Source: Bradyrhizobium sp. LLZ17
GTDB taxonomy: Bacteria; Pseudomonadota; Alphaproteobacteria; Rhizobiales; Xanthobacteraceae
Reading direction: 5' to 3'
Assembly: GCF_041200145.1 (NCBI RefSeq)
Contig: NZ_CP165734.1
Coordinates: 3,348,001-3,412,000, forward strand
DNA length: 64,000 nt
Shown: piece after piece, positions 10,234 through 19,743 of the stretch
Numbering within the stretch: the first letter of the stretch is position 1
Layout of the letters: the number at the start of each line of letters is the position of its first letter
The notes under the pieces: model-generated
The model's input: only the letters and a program-made list of their open reading frames with translations
The model's database searches: none
What the model was told of the DNA's origin: nothing
Program-made: the position numbers and the translations under genes

Positions 10234-10512
10234 ATGCTTACGCTTCTCGGGGCGAGATCCGCCGCCGTATTCTCGGCGCGTGGACGATACTTTCGATTCA
10301 TTTGGCCGTTGCTAGTAGCGTTTGGACTGGCCGGCTGCATGCCAGCGGCCGTGCCGCTCGCCAGCGGCGGCCCTGCCGATCCAGCGGCCAGGGTTGCGCC
10401 TGTCGGCTATCGATCGACGATCGCGCCCTACACCAGCCTGCGACCCACCACGCCGGCACCATGGCGCGAGCGCAATGACAGCGTTGCGCCGCCGCCCAAG
10501 CAAGACCAGTAG
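10234..10512 (+). CDS. Small putative lipoprotein of the copper cluster
   Basis: 92 residues with an N-terminal hydrophobic segment ending in a lipobox (FGLAGC). Cys35 would be lipidated, placing the protein in the envelope. The rest is short and Pro/Ala-rich (YTSLRPTTPAPWRE) without a recognised domain. The gene ends 9 bp before the TolC-like gene, so it is probably translated in the same operon. Such small lipoproteins often accompany copper-efflux outer-membrane proteins. The role is inferred from position only. Confidence 0.6.
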   Translation: MLTLLGARSAAVFSARGRYFRFIWPLLVAFGLAGCMPAAVPLASGGPADPAARVAPVGYRSTIAPYTSLRPTTPAPWRERNDSVAPPPKQDQ

Positions 10513-10521
10513 GAGCGCGCC

Positions 10522-11963
10522 ATGGCACACCCTTTGGCGCGCAGCCTTCTCGTGCTCGCTGCGTTCGGCCCTTTAGAGCTTGCTCTTGCCGGCTGCGCGT
10601 CGTTCTCGCCTGACAGCGGCATGTCCGCGGTCTCGGAGCTGACAAACCAGACCATCCACAAGGACGTGGCCTTCGTTCGGTCGCCGGAAGGCGCGGAGGC
10701 GGCCGGCGCAACCGTCCGCCGGCTGTTGTCGCGCACGCTGAGCGTCGATGCCGCCGTGCAGATCGCGCTGCTCAACAACAAGGGGCTGCAAGCCGCCTAC
10801 AACGAGCTGGCGCTGGCCGAGACCGATCTGGTCGAGCAGAGCCTGCCGCCCAATCCGATGTTCTCGGTCTCGCGCATCAGCGGCAATGGCGCCAGCGAGA
10901 TCGAGCGCCAGGTGGTCGGCGACATCCTGGCGTTGGCCACGCTGCCGTTCCGCTCCGACATCGCGCGCGACCGCTTTCGTCAGGCGCAATTGCGCGCGGC
11001 GCTGGCCACCTTGCGCCTCGCCGCCGATGTGCGGCGTGCCTATGTGCGAGCGGTCGCCGCCAACGAGATGGCCGCGCTGCTGACGGATGCGAAGTCGACG
11101 GCGGAATCCACCGCGCAGCTCGCGGTCAAGCTCGGCGAGACCGGTTCGATCAACAAGCTCGACCAGGCCCGCGAGCAGGTGTTTTACGCCGAGACCACCG
11201 CCGATCTCGCCACCGCGCGGCAGGCGGCGACGAGGGCGCGCGAAAGGCTGGCGCGGTTGATGGGACTGTGGGACGACGGCCTCGATTTCCGTCTGCCCAA
11301 TGCTTTGCCGGCGTTGGCGCGGCGGCCGCAAGCGCTGCCTTCGATTGAAGCCGACGCGGTGGCGCATCGGATCGACCTCCAGATCGCGCGGCTGGAGCTG
11401 ACGGCGCTGGCAAAATCGTTGAACCTCACAGAGGCGACGCGCTTCGTGACGCTGCTCGATCTGGCCGGCATCTCCCGCCGAACCAGGGATCCCGAAGGCG
11501 CGCCTTTTTCTCGAGCGCGGTTTTGACGTGCAGTTCCAGATCCCGATCTTCGACGGCGGTGAGGTGCGGGTGCGGCAGGCGGCGGAGACCTACAATCTCG
11601 CGTTCAATCGCCTGAGCGAGCGCGCTGTGAATGTTCGCTCGGAAGCGCGCGATGCCTACCGCACTTACCGATCCGCTTACGAGATCGCGAGCCACTACCA
11701 GCGCGAGATCCTCCCCTTGCGAAAAATCATCACCGAGGAAATGCAGCTGCGCTTCGCCAGCATGCAGGTCGACATCTTTGCGCTGCTGACCGAAGCCCGG
11801 CAGCGGCTCGCGTCGCTGCGCGGCGCGATCGACGCGAAGCAAAATTACTTCCTCGCTCAATCCGACCTGCAAACCGCCGTCAACGGAGGCGGCAACGCCT
11901 GCGGCCGGCCGCGACAATCCAACCACCATCGCCGCGGCAGCGCCTGCCGACGGCGGCCACTGA
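10522..11963 (+). pseudogene. TolC-family outer membrane protein of the copper cluster, frame-broken
   Basis: An outer-membrane efflux lipoprotein-type channel. The N-terminus has a lipobox (LALAGC), then two repeated helical OEP regions: LLNNKGLQAAYNELALAETD in the first half and ETYNLAFNRLSERAVNVRSE in the second. The frame breaks at the T5 run 11505-11509; one T fewer restores GAPFLERGFDVQFQIPIFDG. A second shift near 11893-11900 gives the most natural end, PAADGGH-like, with a TGA just before the ribosome site of the oxidase gene. No RND pump or membrane-fusion gene is adjacent, so partners are either elsewhere or the channel works with the periplasmic copper proteins. Homopolymer sequencing error is likely for the first break. 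Confidence 0.75.
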
Positions 11964-11976
11964 GATGGAGGACAAC

Positions 11977-13314
11977 ATGTTTTCCCGCCGAGGATTCTTG
12001 GGCACCGCCGCGTTCGTCGGCGCGAGCGCGATTCAGGGCCGCGTCCAGGCCGCGGGCATCCCGGAAGCCGCGCATATGGACAAGGCGGTGATGCAGCCGC
12101 CGTTGCATCCGGCCAGCGGCCCGGACTACCGCCCAGTCGTCACGCTGAACGGCTGGACCCTGCCGTTCCGCATGAACGGCGACTGGAAGGAATTCCATCT
12201 CGTCGCCGAGCCGGTGGTGCGCGAATTCGCCGAGGGCATGAAGGTCAACCTGTGGGGCTATAACGGCCAGTCGCCGGGACCGACGATCGAAGCCGTCGAA
12301 GGCGACAAGGTCCGCATCTTCGTCACCAACCGCCTGCCCGAATACACCACCGTGCACTGGCACGGCATGATCATTCCAAGCGGCATGGACGGCGTCGGTG
12401 GACTGACCCAGCCGCATATCCAACCCGGAAAAACCTTCGTCTACGAATTCGAGATGAGGAAGAGCGGGACCTTCATGTACCACCCGCACTCCGACGAGAT
12501 GGTGCAGATGGCGATGGGCATGATGGGCATGGTCGTCGTGCATCCGCGCGATCCAAACTTCCGTCCCGTCGACCGCGACTTTGTCTTCGTCATGAGCACC
12601 TACCTCGTCGACCCCGGCACCTACCTGCCGAAGGTCAACGAGATGACCGAGTTCAACATGTGGACCTGGAATGCGCGGGTGTTTCCCGGCATCGATCCGC
12701 TCCCGGTCAGGCTCGGCGACAAGGTGCGCGTGCGCATGGGCAATCTCAGCATGACCAACCATCCGATCCATCTGCACGGCCACAGCTTCGCGGTGACCTG
12801 CACCGACGGCGGCTGGATTCCGGAGAGCGCGCAATATCCGGAGACGACCACCGACGTGCCGGTCGGCGCCGTGCGCGTATTCGATGTCCTCGCCGACAAT
12901 CCCGGCGACTGGGCGTTCCACTGCCACAAGTCGCATCACACCATGAATGCGATGGGCCACAACATGCGCAATTTGATCGGCGTGTCGCGCAAGGACCTCG
13001 CGAAGGCCGTCGGCAAGCTCGCGCCCGACGGCATGGCGATGGGATCGACCGGCATGGCGATGGGCAACATGGAGATGCCCGCGCCCGACAACACGCTGCC
13101 GATGATGACCGGCACGGGCCAGTTCGGCCCGATCGAGATGGGCGGCATGTTCACGGCGATGAAGATCCGCGACGGGCTTGCGCGCGACGATTATCGCGAT
13201 CCCGGCCCCTACCAATTCCCGCAAGGCACCGTCGCCTACGAGGTTGCTTCGCCCGCGGCGGAGCCAGCACGGCAGCAACCCGGCGCCGCGCCGATGCAGA
13301 AGATGAAGATGTGA
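11977..13314 (+). CDS. Multicopper oxidase, Tat-exported (copper resistance)
   Basis: About 445 residues. A twin-arginine leader (SRRGFLGTAAF) exports it folded. All four copper-ligand motifs are present: HWHGMIIPSGMDG, MYHPHSDEM, NHPIHLHGHSF and FHCHKSHHTMNAMGHNM. The C-terminus is Met-rich (MAMGNMEMP), as in CopA- and CueO-type cuprous oxidases that detoxify periplasmic Cu(I). I take ATG 11977, which has GGAGG at good spacing; an in-frame ATG at 11965 is possible. Directly downstream are a cupredoxin and a CusF-like chaperone, and upstream is the TolC-like protein, so a periplasmic copper-handling operon is a strong inference. Confidence 0.9.
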   Translation: MFSRRGFLGTAAFVGASAIQGRVQAAGIPEAAHMDKAVMQPPLHPASGPDYRPVVTLNGWTLPFRMNGDWKEFHLVAEPVVREFAEGMKVNLWGYNGQSPGPTIEAVEGDKVRIFVTNRLPEYTTVHWHGMIIPSGMDGVGGLTQPHIQPGKTFVYEFEMRKSGTFMYHPHSDEMVQMAMGMMGMVVVHPRDPNFRPVDRDFVFVMSTYLVDPGTYLPKVNEMTEFNMWTWNARVFPGIDPLPVRLGDKVRVRMGNLSMTNHPIHLHGHSFAVTCTDGGWIPESAQYPETTTDVPVGAVRVFDVLADNPGDWAFHCHKSHHTMNAMGHNMRNLIGVSRKDLAKAVGKLAPDGMAMGSTGMAMGNMEMPAPDNTLPMMTGTGQFGPIEMGGMFTAMKIRDGLARDDYRDPGPYQFPQGTVAYEVASPAAEPARQQPGAAPMQKMKM

Positions 13315-13346
13315 GCGTTTCGATCAACCACCAACTGGAGAAGAAG

Positions 13347-13802
13347 ATGAAGACGACGATTAAACTCGCTTTGGCGCTGGCCGCGCTTTCGATCGCGCCT
13401 GCGCTCGCGCATGAGCATCACGCCCACGAAAGCTTCGCGGCCGGTGAACCCGGCGACCCCAACAAGCCTGCACGCACCGTCGAGATCGCGATGAGCGAGA
13501 TGTCCTACGAGCCGTCGAACATCACGGCGAAGCGCGGCGAGCAGATCCGCTTCGTGCTGCGCAATGTCGGCAAGGAGGACCACGAATTCCTGCTCGCGAC
13601 CACCAAGGAGAACCTCGCGCATGCCGAGGTGATGAAGAAGCATCCTCATATGGAGCACGACGACCCGAACGGAGTGCGGCTTGCGCCGAACAAGACGGCC
13701 GAGATGGTCTGGAAGTTCACCAAGGCCGGCACCTTCGAATTTTCCTGCCTGATCCCTGACCATCGCGACTACGGCATGGTCGGCCACGTCACCGTGAAAT
13801 GA
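13347..13802 (+). CDS. Periplasmic cupredoxin (type 1 copper protein)
   Basis: 151 residues: Sec leader (MKTTIKLALALAALSIAPAL), a His-rich start (AHEHHAHES), then a cupredoxin fold. The expected type 1 copper ligands are visible as His in GKEDHEFLL, Cys and His in FSCLIPDHRDYGM, and Met in the same segment. The family includes the copper-tolerance cupredoxins often found beside CopA-type oxidases. It is 32 bp after the oxidase gene and 16 bp before the CusF-like gene. It probably binds or carries copper for the oxidase. It is read in its own frame from ATG 13347. Confidence 0.85.
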   Translation: MKTTIKLALALAALSIAPALAHEHHAHESFAAGEPGDPNKPARTVEIAMSEMSYEPSNITAKRGEQIRFVLRNVGKEDHEFLLATTKENLAHAEVMKKHPHMEHDDPNGVRLAPNKTAEMVWKFTKAGTFEFSCLIPDHRDYGMVGHVTVK

Positions 13803-13818
13803 GCTGATGGAGAGAGCC

Positions 13819-14118
13819 ATGAAACCGACCATCCGCATCACCGCGGCGCTCACGCTGACGCTGGGCTTGACCGTGAGCGCAATCGCGCAAGCGTCCTCCA
13901 TCAGCGGCGAGGTGAAGAAGATCGACGAGAGCGCCGGCAAGATCACGCTCAAGCACGGAGCCGCCAAGAACCTCGGCATGGATCAGCCCATGACCATGGT
14001 CTACCGCGTCAAGGACCCCGCCCTGCTCAAGCAGGTGAAGGTCGGCGACAAGGTGACCTTCGAAGCCGAGGAGGCGCCGTCGGGGTACACGGTGACGAAG
14101 CTGCAGAAGGCAAAGTAG
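13819..14118 (+). CDS. CusF-like periplasmic copper-binding protein
   Basis: 99 residues with a Sec leader ending near AIAQA. The small OB-like domain contains SGEVKKIDESAGKITLKHG and LGMDQPMTMVYRVKD. The paired Met residues and the preceding His match the CusF copper site, although the Trp that caps Cu(I) in E. coli CusF is not at the usual place. It is the last gene of the copper cluster, 16 bp after the cupredoxin gene. A role as a Cu(I) shuttle is inferred from family and neighbours. Confidence 0.8.
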   Translation: MKPTIRITAALTLTLGLTVSAIAQASSISGEVKKIDESAGKITLKHGAAKNLGMDQPMTMVYRVKDPALLKQVKVGDKVTFEAEEAPSGYTVTKLQKAK

Positions 14119-14127
14119 GGCCATCCT

Positions 14128-14170
14128 GGTCATTCCGGGTTCGCCCTTCGGGCGCCCCGGAATGACGACC
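14128..14170. repeat. Palindromic intergenic repeat / possible terminator
   Basis: Nested inverted repeat: GGTCATTCCGGG at the left and CCCCGGAATGACGACC at the right, with an inner CGCCC-TTC-GGGCG hairpin. It lies just after the last copper gene and could stop transcription. It has the look of the dispersed palindromes common between Bradyrhizobium genes. Confidence 0.6.
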
Positions 14171-14215
14171 TGAGAGCCGGAAATACCCCGCTCTGACCGC
14201 CTGCCTCCCCCGTTG

Positions 14216-14230
14216 TTAACCCTTTGCTAA
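14216..14230 (+). promoter_or_regulatory. Candidate CtrA box upstream of flhA
   Basis: TTAA-N7-CTAA, one mismatch from the TTAA-N7-TTAA consensus, about 170 bp before the flhA start. CtrA controls early flagellar genes in many alphaproteobacteria. One near-match in an AT-richer intergenic stretch is weak evidence. Confidence 0.3.
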
Positions 14231-14398
14231 CCATACACCGGGCAAAAATTGCCCAGTGGAGTCGAGTGTCGTCAGCCGCGTAGAACGGGAGCTCCCGTGG
14301 ACGCCAGTGCGGTGCCTCACTTTCGGAACGGCGGCCCTTCGGCCGCCGCGCAGACGTTTGGGGCGCGTGGACGGCAGTCGCGCGGGGGAGCAGCTACC

Positions 14399-16540
14399 AT
14401 GGTCGACGTCACCGCGGGACAGGGCGTAGGCAGCACGAACGCCGGCATTCCCACCCTTGCCGAGATCGGCAATATCCTCAAACGCGGCGATATCGCGCTG
14501 GCGCTCGGCGTCCTCACCATCCTGGTGGTGCTGATCCTCCCCTTGCCGGCGATCGTGCTGGATCTCTTCCTGGCGATCTCGATCACGCTCTCAATCCTGA
14601 TCCTGATGACGTCGCTGTTCATCCAGGCGCCGCTGGAATTCTCGGCTTTCCCGACCGTCCTGCTGATCTCGACCATGCTGCGGCTGTCGCTCAACATGGC
14701 CTCGACGCGGTTGATCCTGTCGCACGGGCACGAGGGCACGGACGCGGCCGGTCACGTCATCGAGGCCTTCGGCAGCTTCGTGATGGGCGGCAATTTCGTC
14801 ATCGGCATCATCGTTTTCGCCATCCTGATCATCGTCAACTTCGTCGTCATCACCAAGGGTTCGGGCCGCATCGCCGAAGTCGCCGCCCGCTTCCATCTCG
14901 ACGCCATGCCCGGCAAGCAGATGGCGATCGACGCCGACCTCTCGGCCGGCCTGATCGACGAGAAGGTCGCCAAGCAGCGGCGCAAGGATCTGGAGGACGA
15001 GAGCGGCTTCTTCGGCGCCATGGACGGCGCCTCCAAATTCGTCCGCGGCGACGCCATCGCCGGCCTTCTCATCGTCTTCATCAACGTCGTCGGCGGCATG
15101 ATCATCGGCGTGGCGCAACAGGGCCTGTCCTTTGCCGACGCGGGGCGCAGCTACACGCTGCTGACCGTCGGTGACGGTCTCGTTACGCAGGTGCCGGCGC
15201 TGATCGTCTCGACCGCGGCCGGCCTGCTGGTCTCCAAGGCCGGCGTTTCCGGCGCCGCCGACAAGGCGCTGATGAAGCAGTTCTCCGGCTATCCGCAGGC
15301 GCTGGCGATGTCCGCGGCCGTCATGCTGGTGCTGGCGGCGCTGCCGGGCATCCCGACCCTCCCCTTCCTGGCGCTCGGCTCCGGCGCCGGCGCGCTCGCC
15401 TGGCACGCCCGCAACCGCAACCGGGCGACGGCCAGGGCCGACGAAGCTGCAAAGGCCGCGCCCGCGGCCGGGACGCCCGGCGCGCCAGGATCCGCCGCGG
15501 CCGAGGAGCCGATCTCGGCGGCGCTCAAGATCGACGACCTCAAGATCGAGCTCGGCTACGCGCTGCTGCCGCTCGTCAACGGCCCCGACGGCACTGACCG
15601 CCTCACCGAGCAGATCAAGGCGCTGCGCCGCTCGCTGGCGATCGAGATGGGCTTCGTGATGCCGGCGGTGCGCATTCTCGACAATGTCCAGCTCGAGGCC
15701 AACACCTACATCATCAAGATCAAGGAGGTCGACGCCGGCACCGGGAAGATCTGGCCGAGCCAGTTCATGGTCATGGACCCTGGTGGAAGCCAGGTGCAGG
15801 TGCCCGGCATCCACACCACCGAGCCGACCTTCGGCCTTCCCGCGACCTGGGTCGATGCCAGCCTCAAGGAAGAGGCTTCGCTCAAGGGCTACACCGTCGT
15901 CGACGCCGCGACGGTGCTCTCCACGCACCTCACCGAGCTGCTCAAGGCCAACATGTCGGACCTGCTCTCCTATGGCGAGGTGCAGAAGCTGCTCAAGGAG
16001 CTGCCGAAGGAGCAGGGCGAGCTGGTCAAGGACATCGTGCCGGGACAGGTGACCGTGTCCGGCATCCAGCGGGTGCTGCAACTCCTGCTCGCCGAACGCA
16101 TCTCGATCCGCGACCTCTCGACGATCCTCGAAGGCATCGCCGACTCGCTCGCCTTCTCGCGCAATCCCGCCACCATGGTCGAGCATGTCCGCGCCCGGCT
16201 GGCACGGCAGATCTGCGCGCAGAACACCTCCTACAGCGGTTATTTGCCGCTGATCGCGCTGTCGGCGCGCTGGGAACAGGCCTTTGCCGAGTCCATCATC
16301 GGCCAAGGCGAAGAGCGCAGCCTCGCCATGCAGCCCTCAAAGCTGTCGGAGTTCATGACCGCCGTGCGGGAGGCGTTCGAGCGCGCCGCCCGCGAAGGCG
16401 AAGCGCCGGTGCTGGTCACCTCTGCGGCAATTCGTCCCTTCGTCCGCTCTCTCGTCGAGCGGTTCCGCGCCCAGACCACGGTCTTGTCGCAGGCCGAAAT
16501 CCACCCCAGGGCACGGTTGAAAACGGTCGGAAGCATCTGA
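14399..16540 (+). CDS. flhA: Flagellar biosynthesis protein FlhA
   Basis: 713-residue inner-membrane component of the flagellar type III export gate. The N-terminal half has about eight membrane segments (LTILVVLILPLPAIVLDLFL, AFPTVLLISTMLRLSLNMAS) and the conserved cytoplasmic FHIPEP loop variant (RFHLDAMPGKQMAIDADLSA). The C-terminal cytosolic domain docks substrates and chaperones. ATG at 14399 has GGGGGAG upstream; the longer frame from 14249 lacks family resemblance. fliI and fliJ, its partners in the export apparatus, lie 5-9 kb downstream on the other strand. Confidence 0.95.
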   Translation: MVDVTAGQGVGSTNAGIPTLAEIGNILKRGDIALALGVLTILVVLILPLPAIVLDLFLAISITLSILILMTSLFIQAPLEFSAFPTVLLISTMLRLSLNMASTRLILSHGHEGTDAAGHVIEAFGSFVMGGNFVIGIIVFAILIIVNFVVITKGSGRIAEVAARFHLDAMPGKQMAIDADLSAGLIDEKVAKQRRKDLEDESGFFGAMDGASKFVRGDAIAGLLIVFINVVGGMIIGVAQQGLSFADAGRSYTLLTVGDGLVTQVPALIVSTAAGLLVSKAGVSGAADKALMKQFSGYPQALAMSAAVMLVLAALPGIPTLPFLALGSGAGALAWHARNRNRATARADEAAKAAPAAGTPGAPGSAAAEEPISAALKIDDLKIELGYALLPLVNGPDGTDRLTEQIKALRRSLAIEMGFVMPAVRILDNVQLEANTYIIKIKEVDAGTGKIWPSQFMVMDPGGSQVQVPGIHTTEPTFGLPATWVDASLKEEASLKGYTVVDAATVLSTHLTELLKANMSDLLSYGEVQKLLKELPKEQGELVKDIVPGQVTVSGIQRVLQLLLAERISIRDLSTILEGIADSLAFSRNPATMVEHVRARLARQICAQNTSYSGYLPLIALSARWEQAFAESIIGQGEERSLAMQPSKLSEFMTAVREAFERAAREGEAPVLVTSAAIRPFVRSLVERFRAQTTVLSQAEIHPRARLKTVGSI

Positions 16541-16834
16541 TTTGCCTTAAGAAGCCGTGTGTTTTTTGGCCACAGGCAAATGGTTTTTGGGTTTTTGACG
16601 CCTCCGCGCTCGAATGTGCAAAAGGCGACCTATAAGCGAACTAGAACTTTGAAATTACTGGAAAATCTCACGATCGACGGTCGCTTTCGATCGCGACTCT
16701 TCACGTCGTGTCACGCTCTTGTGATCGCCCCTTGGGAACGAATCCCCCCAATACTAGGTTGTTGGGCACCGGAAGCATGAACCTGCCTAAACAAGGCGGC
16801 GACTACTTCGGGTAGATGGCGGCAGGAGCCTTCC

Positions 16835-17035
16835 ATGAACCACTCGATTTACAGCGCAGATCGCTCGACCCACCTGAAGATCGTGGTCGTGGCCCTCGTC
16901 GCAGGGATCGCGGTGGCAGGCTTCGGCATCACCTCGCGCTCGGGTTCGGACGATGGCCTGACCCAGACTGCCCGTGTCATCAAGGCCGGCAAACCGGTTG
17001 TGATCACCAGCTCGAACGCATCGCTCGTTCGCTAA
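16835..17035 (+). CDS. Small membrane-anchored or exported hypothetical protein
   Basis: 66 residues with one hydrophobic segment (LKIVVVALVAGIAVAGFGIT) near the N-terminus and a short polar tail (ARVIKAGKPVVITSSNA). AGGAG sits about 9 bases before the ATG. I believe similar small proteins recur in Bradyrhizobium, but no function is known to me. It stands alone, about 300 bp after flhA and followed by a strong hairpin at 17133-17163. Confidence 0.6.
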   Translation: MNHSIYSADRSTHLKIVVVALVAGIAVAGFGITSRSGSDDGLTQTARVIKAGKPVVITSSNASLVR

Positions 17036-17132
17036 GGAGTTTTGACGAGTTTTTCGAATTCACGCGGCTCTTTACCAGCCCCCCAAAGTCGCCACGTGGA
17101 TATGTAGACGACCCCAACCCCAAGTCGACTAC

Positions 17133-17163
17133 AGAAAGCGCCCGCCCCCCACGGGCGCTTTCT
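17133..17163. terminator. Rho-independent terminator, probably bidirectional
   Basis: Perfect 12-bp stem AGAAAGCGCCCG / CGGGCGCTTTCT with a 7-base loop, lying between the small gene ending at 17035 and the convergent flavoprotein gene ending at 17216. Confidence 0.8.
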
Positions 17164-17215
17164 CATGTCTGGCCCCCTCGTCATTGCGAGAGCAGCATCG
17201 CGACGTCGCCCGATG

Positions 17216-18433
17216 CTACCGCGCCCCATAAGTCGGCGGCGGCGCCTGCACCGTCGGAGCTGCCGCGGCGAACAAGTCCGCCTTGCGTCCCGAGAGCGGC
17301 GGATAGATCCGCTGGCGGTTGATGGTCTGCTTGGTCGCCTTCGCGGCCTCGCCAATCGTTCGCACCTCCCGGTCCCACCCTTCGGTATAAAGCGCACCCC
17401 AATCGCCGAGATCGAGCACGGTCACGTACCAGTCGATCTGCAGCGGCAGCATCGGCTGGCCTGCTAGATCGGCCACGACATTGTGGCCGGCGAAGCGGCC
17501 CATCGGACGGGCGAACTGGCAGGACATCACGGTCGGATGCGAACCGTCGACCAAGCTGCAGGCGACGTCGCCAGCCGCAAAGACGCCGGGCAAGTCCGCA
17601 ACCCGCATGAACGGGTCGACCAGGATGCGCCCGAGGCGGTCGCGCTCGCCCGGAAAGCTCGCCGCGAGCAGACTCGCGCGCATGCCGGCGCACCAAATCA
17701 CGGTTTGCGCGGCGATGAACTCGCCGGAATCCAGGCTGATGCCCGCGCCCTCGATGGACATGACGCGGGCGCCGAGACGCATCTCCACTCCGAGTGACGA
17801 CAACGCCGTCTCGATCACGGGCCGCGCATGCGCGCCGATGGTGGCGCCAACTGCAGAATTGGGATCGACCAGAATGATGCGACGGCTGCCGCTGACACCT
17901 GCACGCGCGAGCCTGTCCGGCATCTCGGCCGCGACCTCGATACCCGTAAAGCCTGCGCCGACCACGACGACCGTCGAACGCCCAGGCGACGGCGCGCTGC
18001 GTCCGAGCGAGACGAGATGCGCCTCGAGCCGGAGCGCCGCGGCATAGGTGTCGACATCGAAGGCGTGGTCGGCAAGGCCGGGAATGTCCGGACGCATCAC
18101 TTCGCTGCCCAGCGCAAGCACGAGCCGGTCATAGGCCAGCGTCTCCCTGCCGCTGCGCGTGTGCAATGAGATCTGGCGCTCTGCCGGATCGATGGCCTCG
18201 ACCTCGCCGAGGACATGGCTGACGCCGATCGGATCCAGCAGTTGCGCCAGCGGCAGCGCGACGTCGCTGAGATCGACCTCGTAATTGCGCACGCGGATGT
18301 TGTGATAGGGATTGCGATCGACGACGCAGATCTCGATGTCGTCTCCAGCGCCGATTTCGTCGCGCTTGCGCGCGGCGCCGATGGCCGCCCACAGACCGGC
18401 AAATCCGGCGCCGAGCACAACGATACGCGCCAT
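17216..18433 (-). CDS. NAD(P)H dehydrogenase-like flavoprotein (NDH-2 type)
   Basis: 405-residue FAD/NAD(P)-binding oxidoreductase with two Rossmann motifs: VVLGAGFAGLWAAIG at the N-terminus for FAD and VVVVGAGFTGIEVAAEM near residue 160 for NADH. The C-terminal part has GVFAAGDVACS, which closes the FAD site. The layout matches type II NADH dehydrogenases and related disulfide-reductase-fold enzymes that feed electrons to quinone without pumping protons. No clear C-terminal membrane helix is seen. It is monocistronic, with an AraC-type regulator gene on the same strand just upstream. Confidence 0.82.
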   Translation of the reverse strand: MARIVVLGAGFAGLWAAIGAARKRDEIGAGDDIEICVVDRNPYHNIRVRNYEVDLSDVALPLAQLLDPIGVSHVLGEVEAIDPAERQISLHTRSGRETLAYDRLVLALGSEVMRPDIPGLADHAFDVDTYAAALRLEAHLVSLGRSAPSPGRSTVVVVGAGFTGIEVAAEMPDRLARAGVSGSRRIILVDPNSAVGATIGAHARPVIETALSSLGVEMRLGARVMSIEGAGISLDSGEFIAAQTVIWCAGMRASLLAASFPGERDRLGRILVDPFMRVADLPGVFAAGDVACSLVDGSHPTVMSCQFARPMGRFAGHNVVADLAGQPMLPLQIDWYVTVLDLGDWGALYTEGWDREVRTIGEAAKATKQTINRQRIYPPLSGRKADLFAAAAPTVQAPPPTYGAR

Positions 18434-18546
18434 GTCCGCCTACCGTGCTTTCCAAGGAAATCCCGCGGCCTGCCCGCGCGGGCAAATATAGCTCAGGTCT
18501 CCCGATCGACCAACTGCGCCGCCGCGCCGCTGAACAGGCTCGCGGC

Positions 18547-19506
18547 TCAGGCCTCGCGCAGTTCCGAAGGCGTCGTGGCAAAGCGCTTGCGGAAGGCGCG
18601 GTTGAAATAGGACAGGTCGGAGAAGCCCGAGGAGTGCGCGATGTCGCTGATCTTGCGCGTTCGGGCGCGGGGATCGCAGAGCAGCTTGCGCGCGAGCAAG
18701 AGGCGCTGCTCCAGCACGAATTCGGTGAAGGTCGTGCCCGCCTGCTCGAACAGCCGCTGCGCCTGGCGCGGGCTGAGGCCCGAGCGCGTGGCGACTTCGG
18801 ACAGGCAGAGGTCGTTGCGGCTCAATGCCGCCATCACGTCGGCGCGCATGAGATCGAGACGGGCAGCCGCCTGTCCCCGACCGCGCGCGAGCGCTGCGTG
18901 CTCGGCATCGGTGCCGAGCAGGAGACCGACGAGATCGACCATGTGCTGCGCGGTGAGGCGCTGGCCGACGGCATCGAGATGCGGCGCGTGATGGGCGGCA
19001 AGTGCGTGGTAGCGGAAGATGGTTTCGGCGACCGCACCGTCGCTGAGCACTTGCGACAGCTTCTCCTCCGCGCGCGGATTGATGTCGAGCAGAGCGCGGC
19101 GCGGCATCCGGATGCTGGTGAAGCGATCTTCGTCGGTGTGACCCACGCTGCCGGTGATGCTCATGTCGACCAGCACCATCTGTGCCGGCGCGAGCTCGAC
19201 ACTATGACCGTTCTGCGCGACACGGACGAGGCCCGCATGCGCGGCGATCAGCACGAGATCGTCGCTGCCGTCGGCAAGCCGGCTCTGCGTGCGCGAATAT
19301 TGCGCGGAGGCGCCTTCGGGGATGGCGAGCGCGATATTGTCGACCACGCTGACCTGGAGCCGGCAATCGATGCTGTCGCCATGGCTCGGCCCGATATCGA
19401 GGCCACAGGGTCCGCAGGCCCTGTCGCGCCAATGCTCGAACGCCAGGCCGTGCGGCGGCCCGGCATATTGGTGAATGAAGATGCCCGGCGACTTGACTGC
19501 ATCCAT
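18547..19506 (-). CDS. AraC-family transcriptional regulator
   Basis: 319 residues. The C-terminal third holds the two HTH units: LCLSEVATRSGLSPRQAQRL, then ISDIAHSSGFSDLSYFNRAF, ending in the usual RFATTPSELRE. The N-terminal region looks like the AraC-binding-like domain of the TetR-neighbour/AtoS-type AraC group but has no assigned ligand. The gene is 113 bp upstream of the NDH-2-like gene in the same orientation and may regulate it; this is inference from position. The C-terminal domain makes the family call secure. Confidence 0.88.
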   Translation of the reverse strand: MDAVKSPGIFIHQYAGPPHGLAFEHWRDRACGPCGLDIGPSHGDSIDCRLQVSVVDNIALAIPEGASAQYSRTQSRLADGSDDLVLIAAHAGLVRVAQNGHSVELAPAQMVLVDMSITGSVGHTDEDRFTSIRMPRRALLDINPRAEEKLSQVLSDGAVAETIFRYHALAAHHAPHLDAVGQRLTAQHMVDLVGLLLGTDAEHAALARGRGQAAARLDLMRADVMAALSRNDLCLSEVATRSGLSPRQAQRLFEQAGTTFTEFVLEQRLLLARKLLCDPRARTRKISDIAHSSGFSDLSYFNRAFRKRFATTPSELREA

Positions 19507-19743
19507 TTGATTTCTGGCCCCTCTCCGGCATCACGGTCGGCAGGGCCGACCTTAAAGTCCGGGCATTTGACGCCACGGATTGCCGGAAGGTTCAAATCGG
19601 CGACGGATTCGGCTGGACTTGTCGAATTACGATGATGGAGCGGACCCTGGCGACAATCGTGCGCGCCTGTGGCCCGCACGGAGCGCAGCGGAATGCGGGA
19701 CGATTCCCGGATTGCGCTGTGCTCCATCCGGGCTACGACAGCC

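Noticed and set aside
12660-13346. Open frame leading into the cupredoxin from inside the oxidase gene
   Set aside because: It is the oxidase read in another frame; the cupredoxin has its own ATG and signal peptide at 13347.
14591-16306. 571-codon minus-strand frame opposite flhA
   Set aside because: Antisense shadow; FlhA motifs are continuous on the plus strand.
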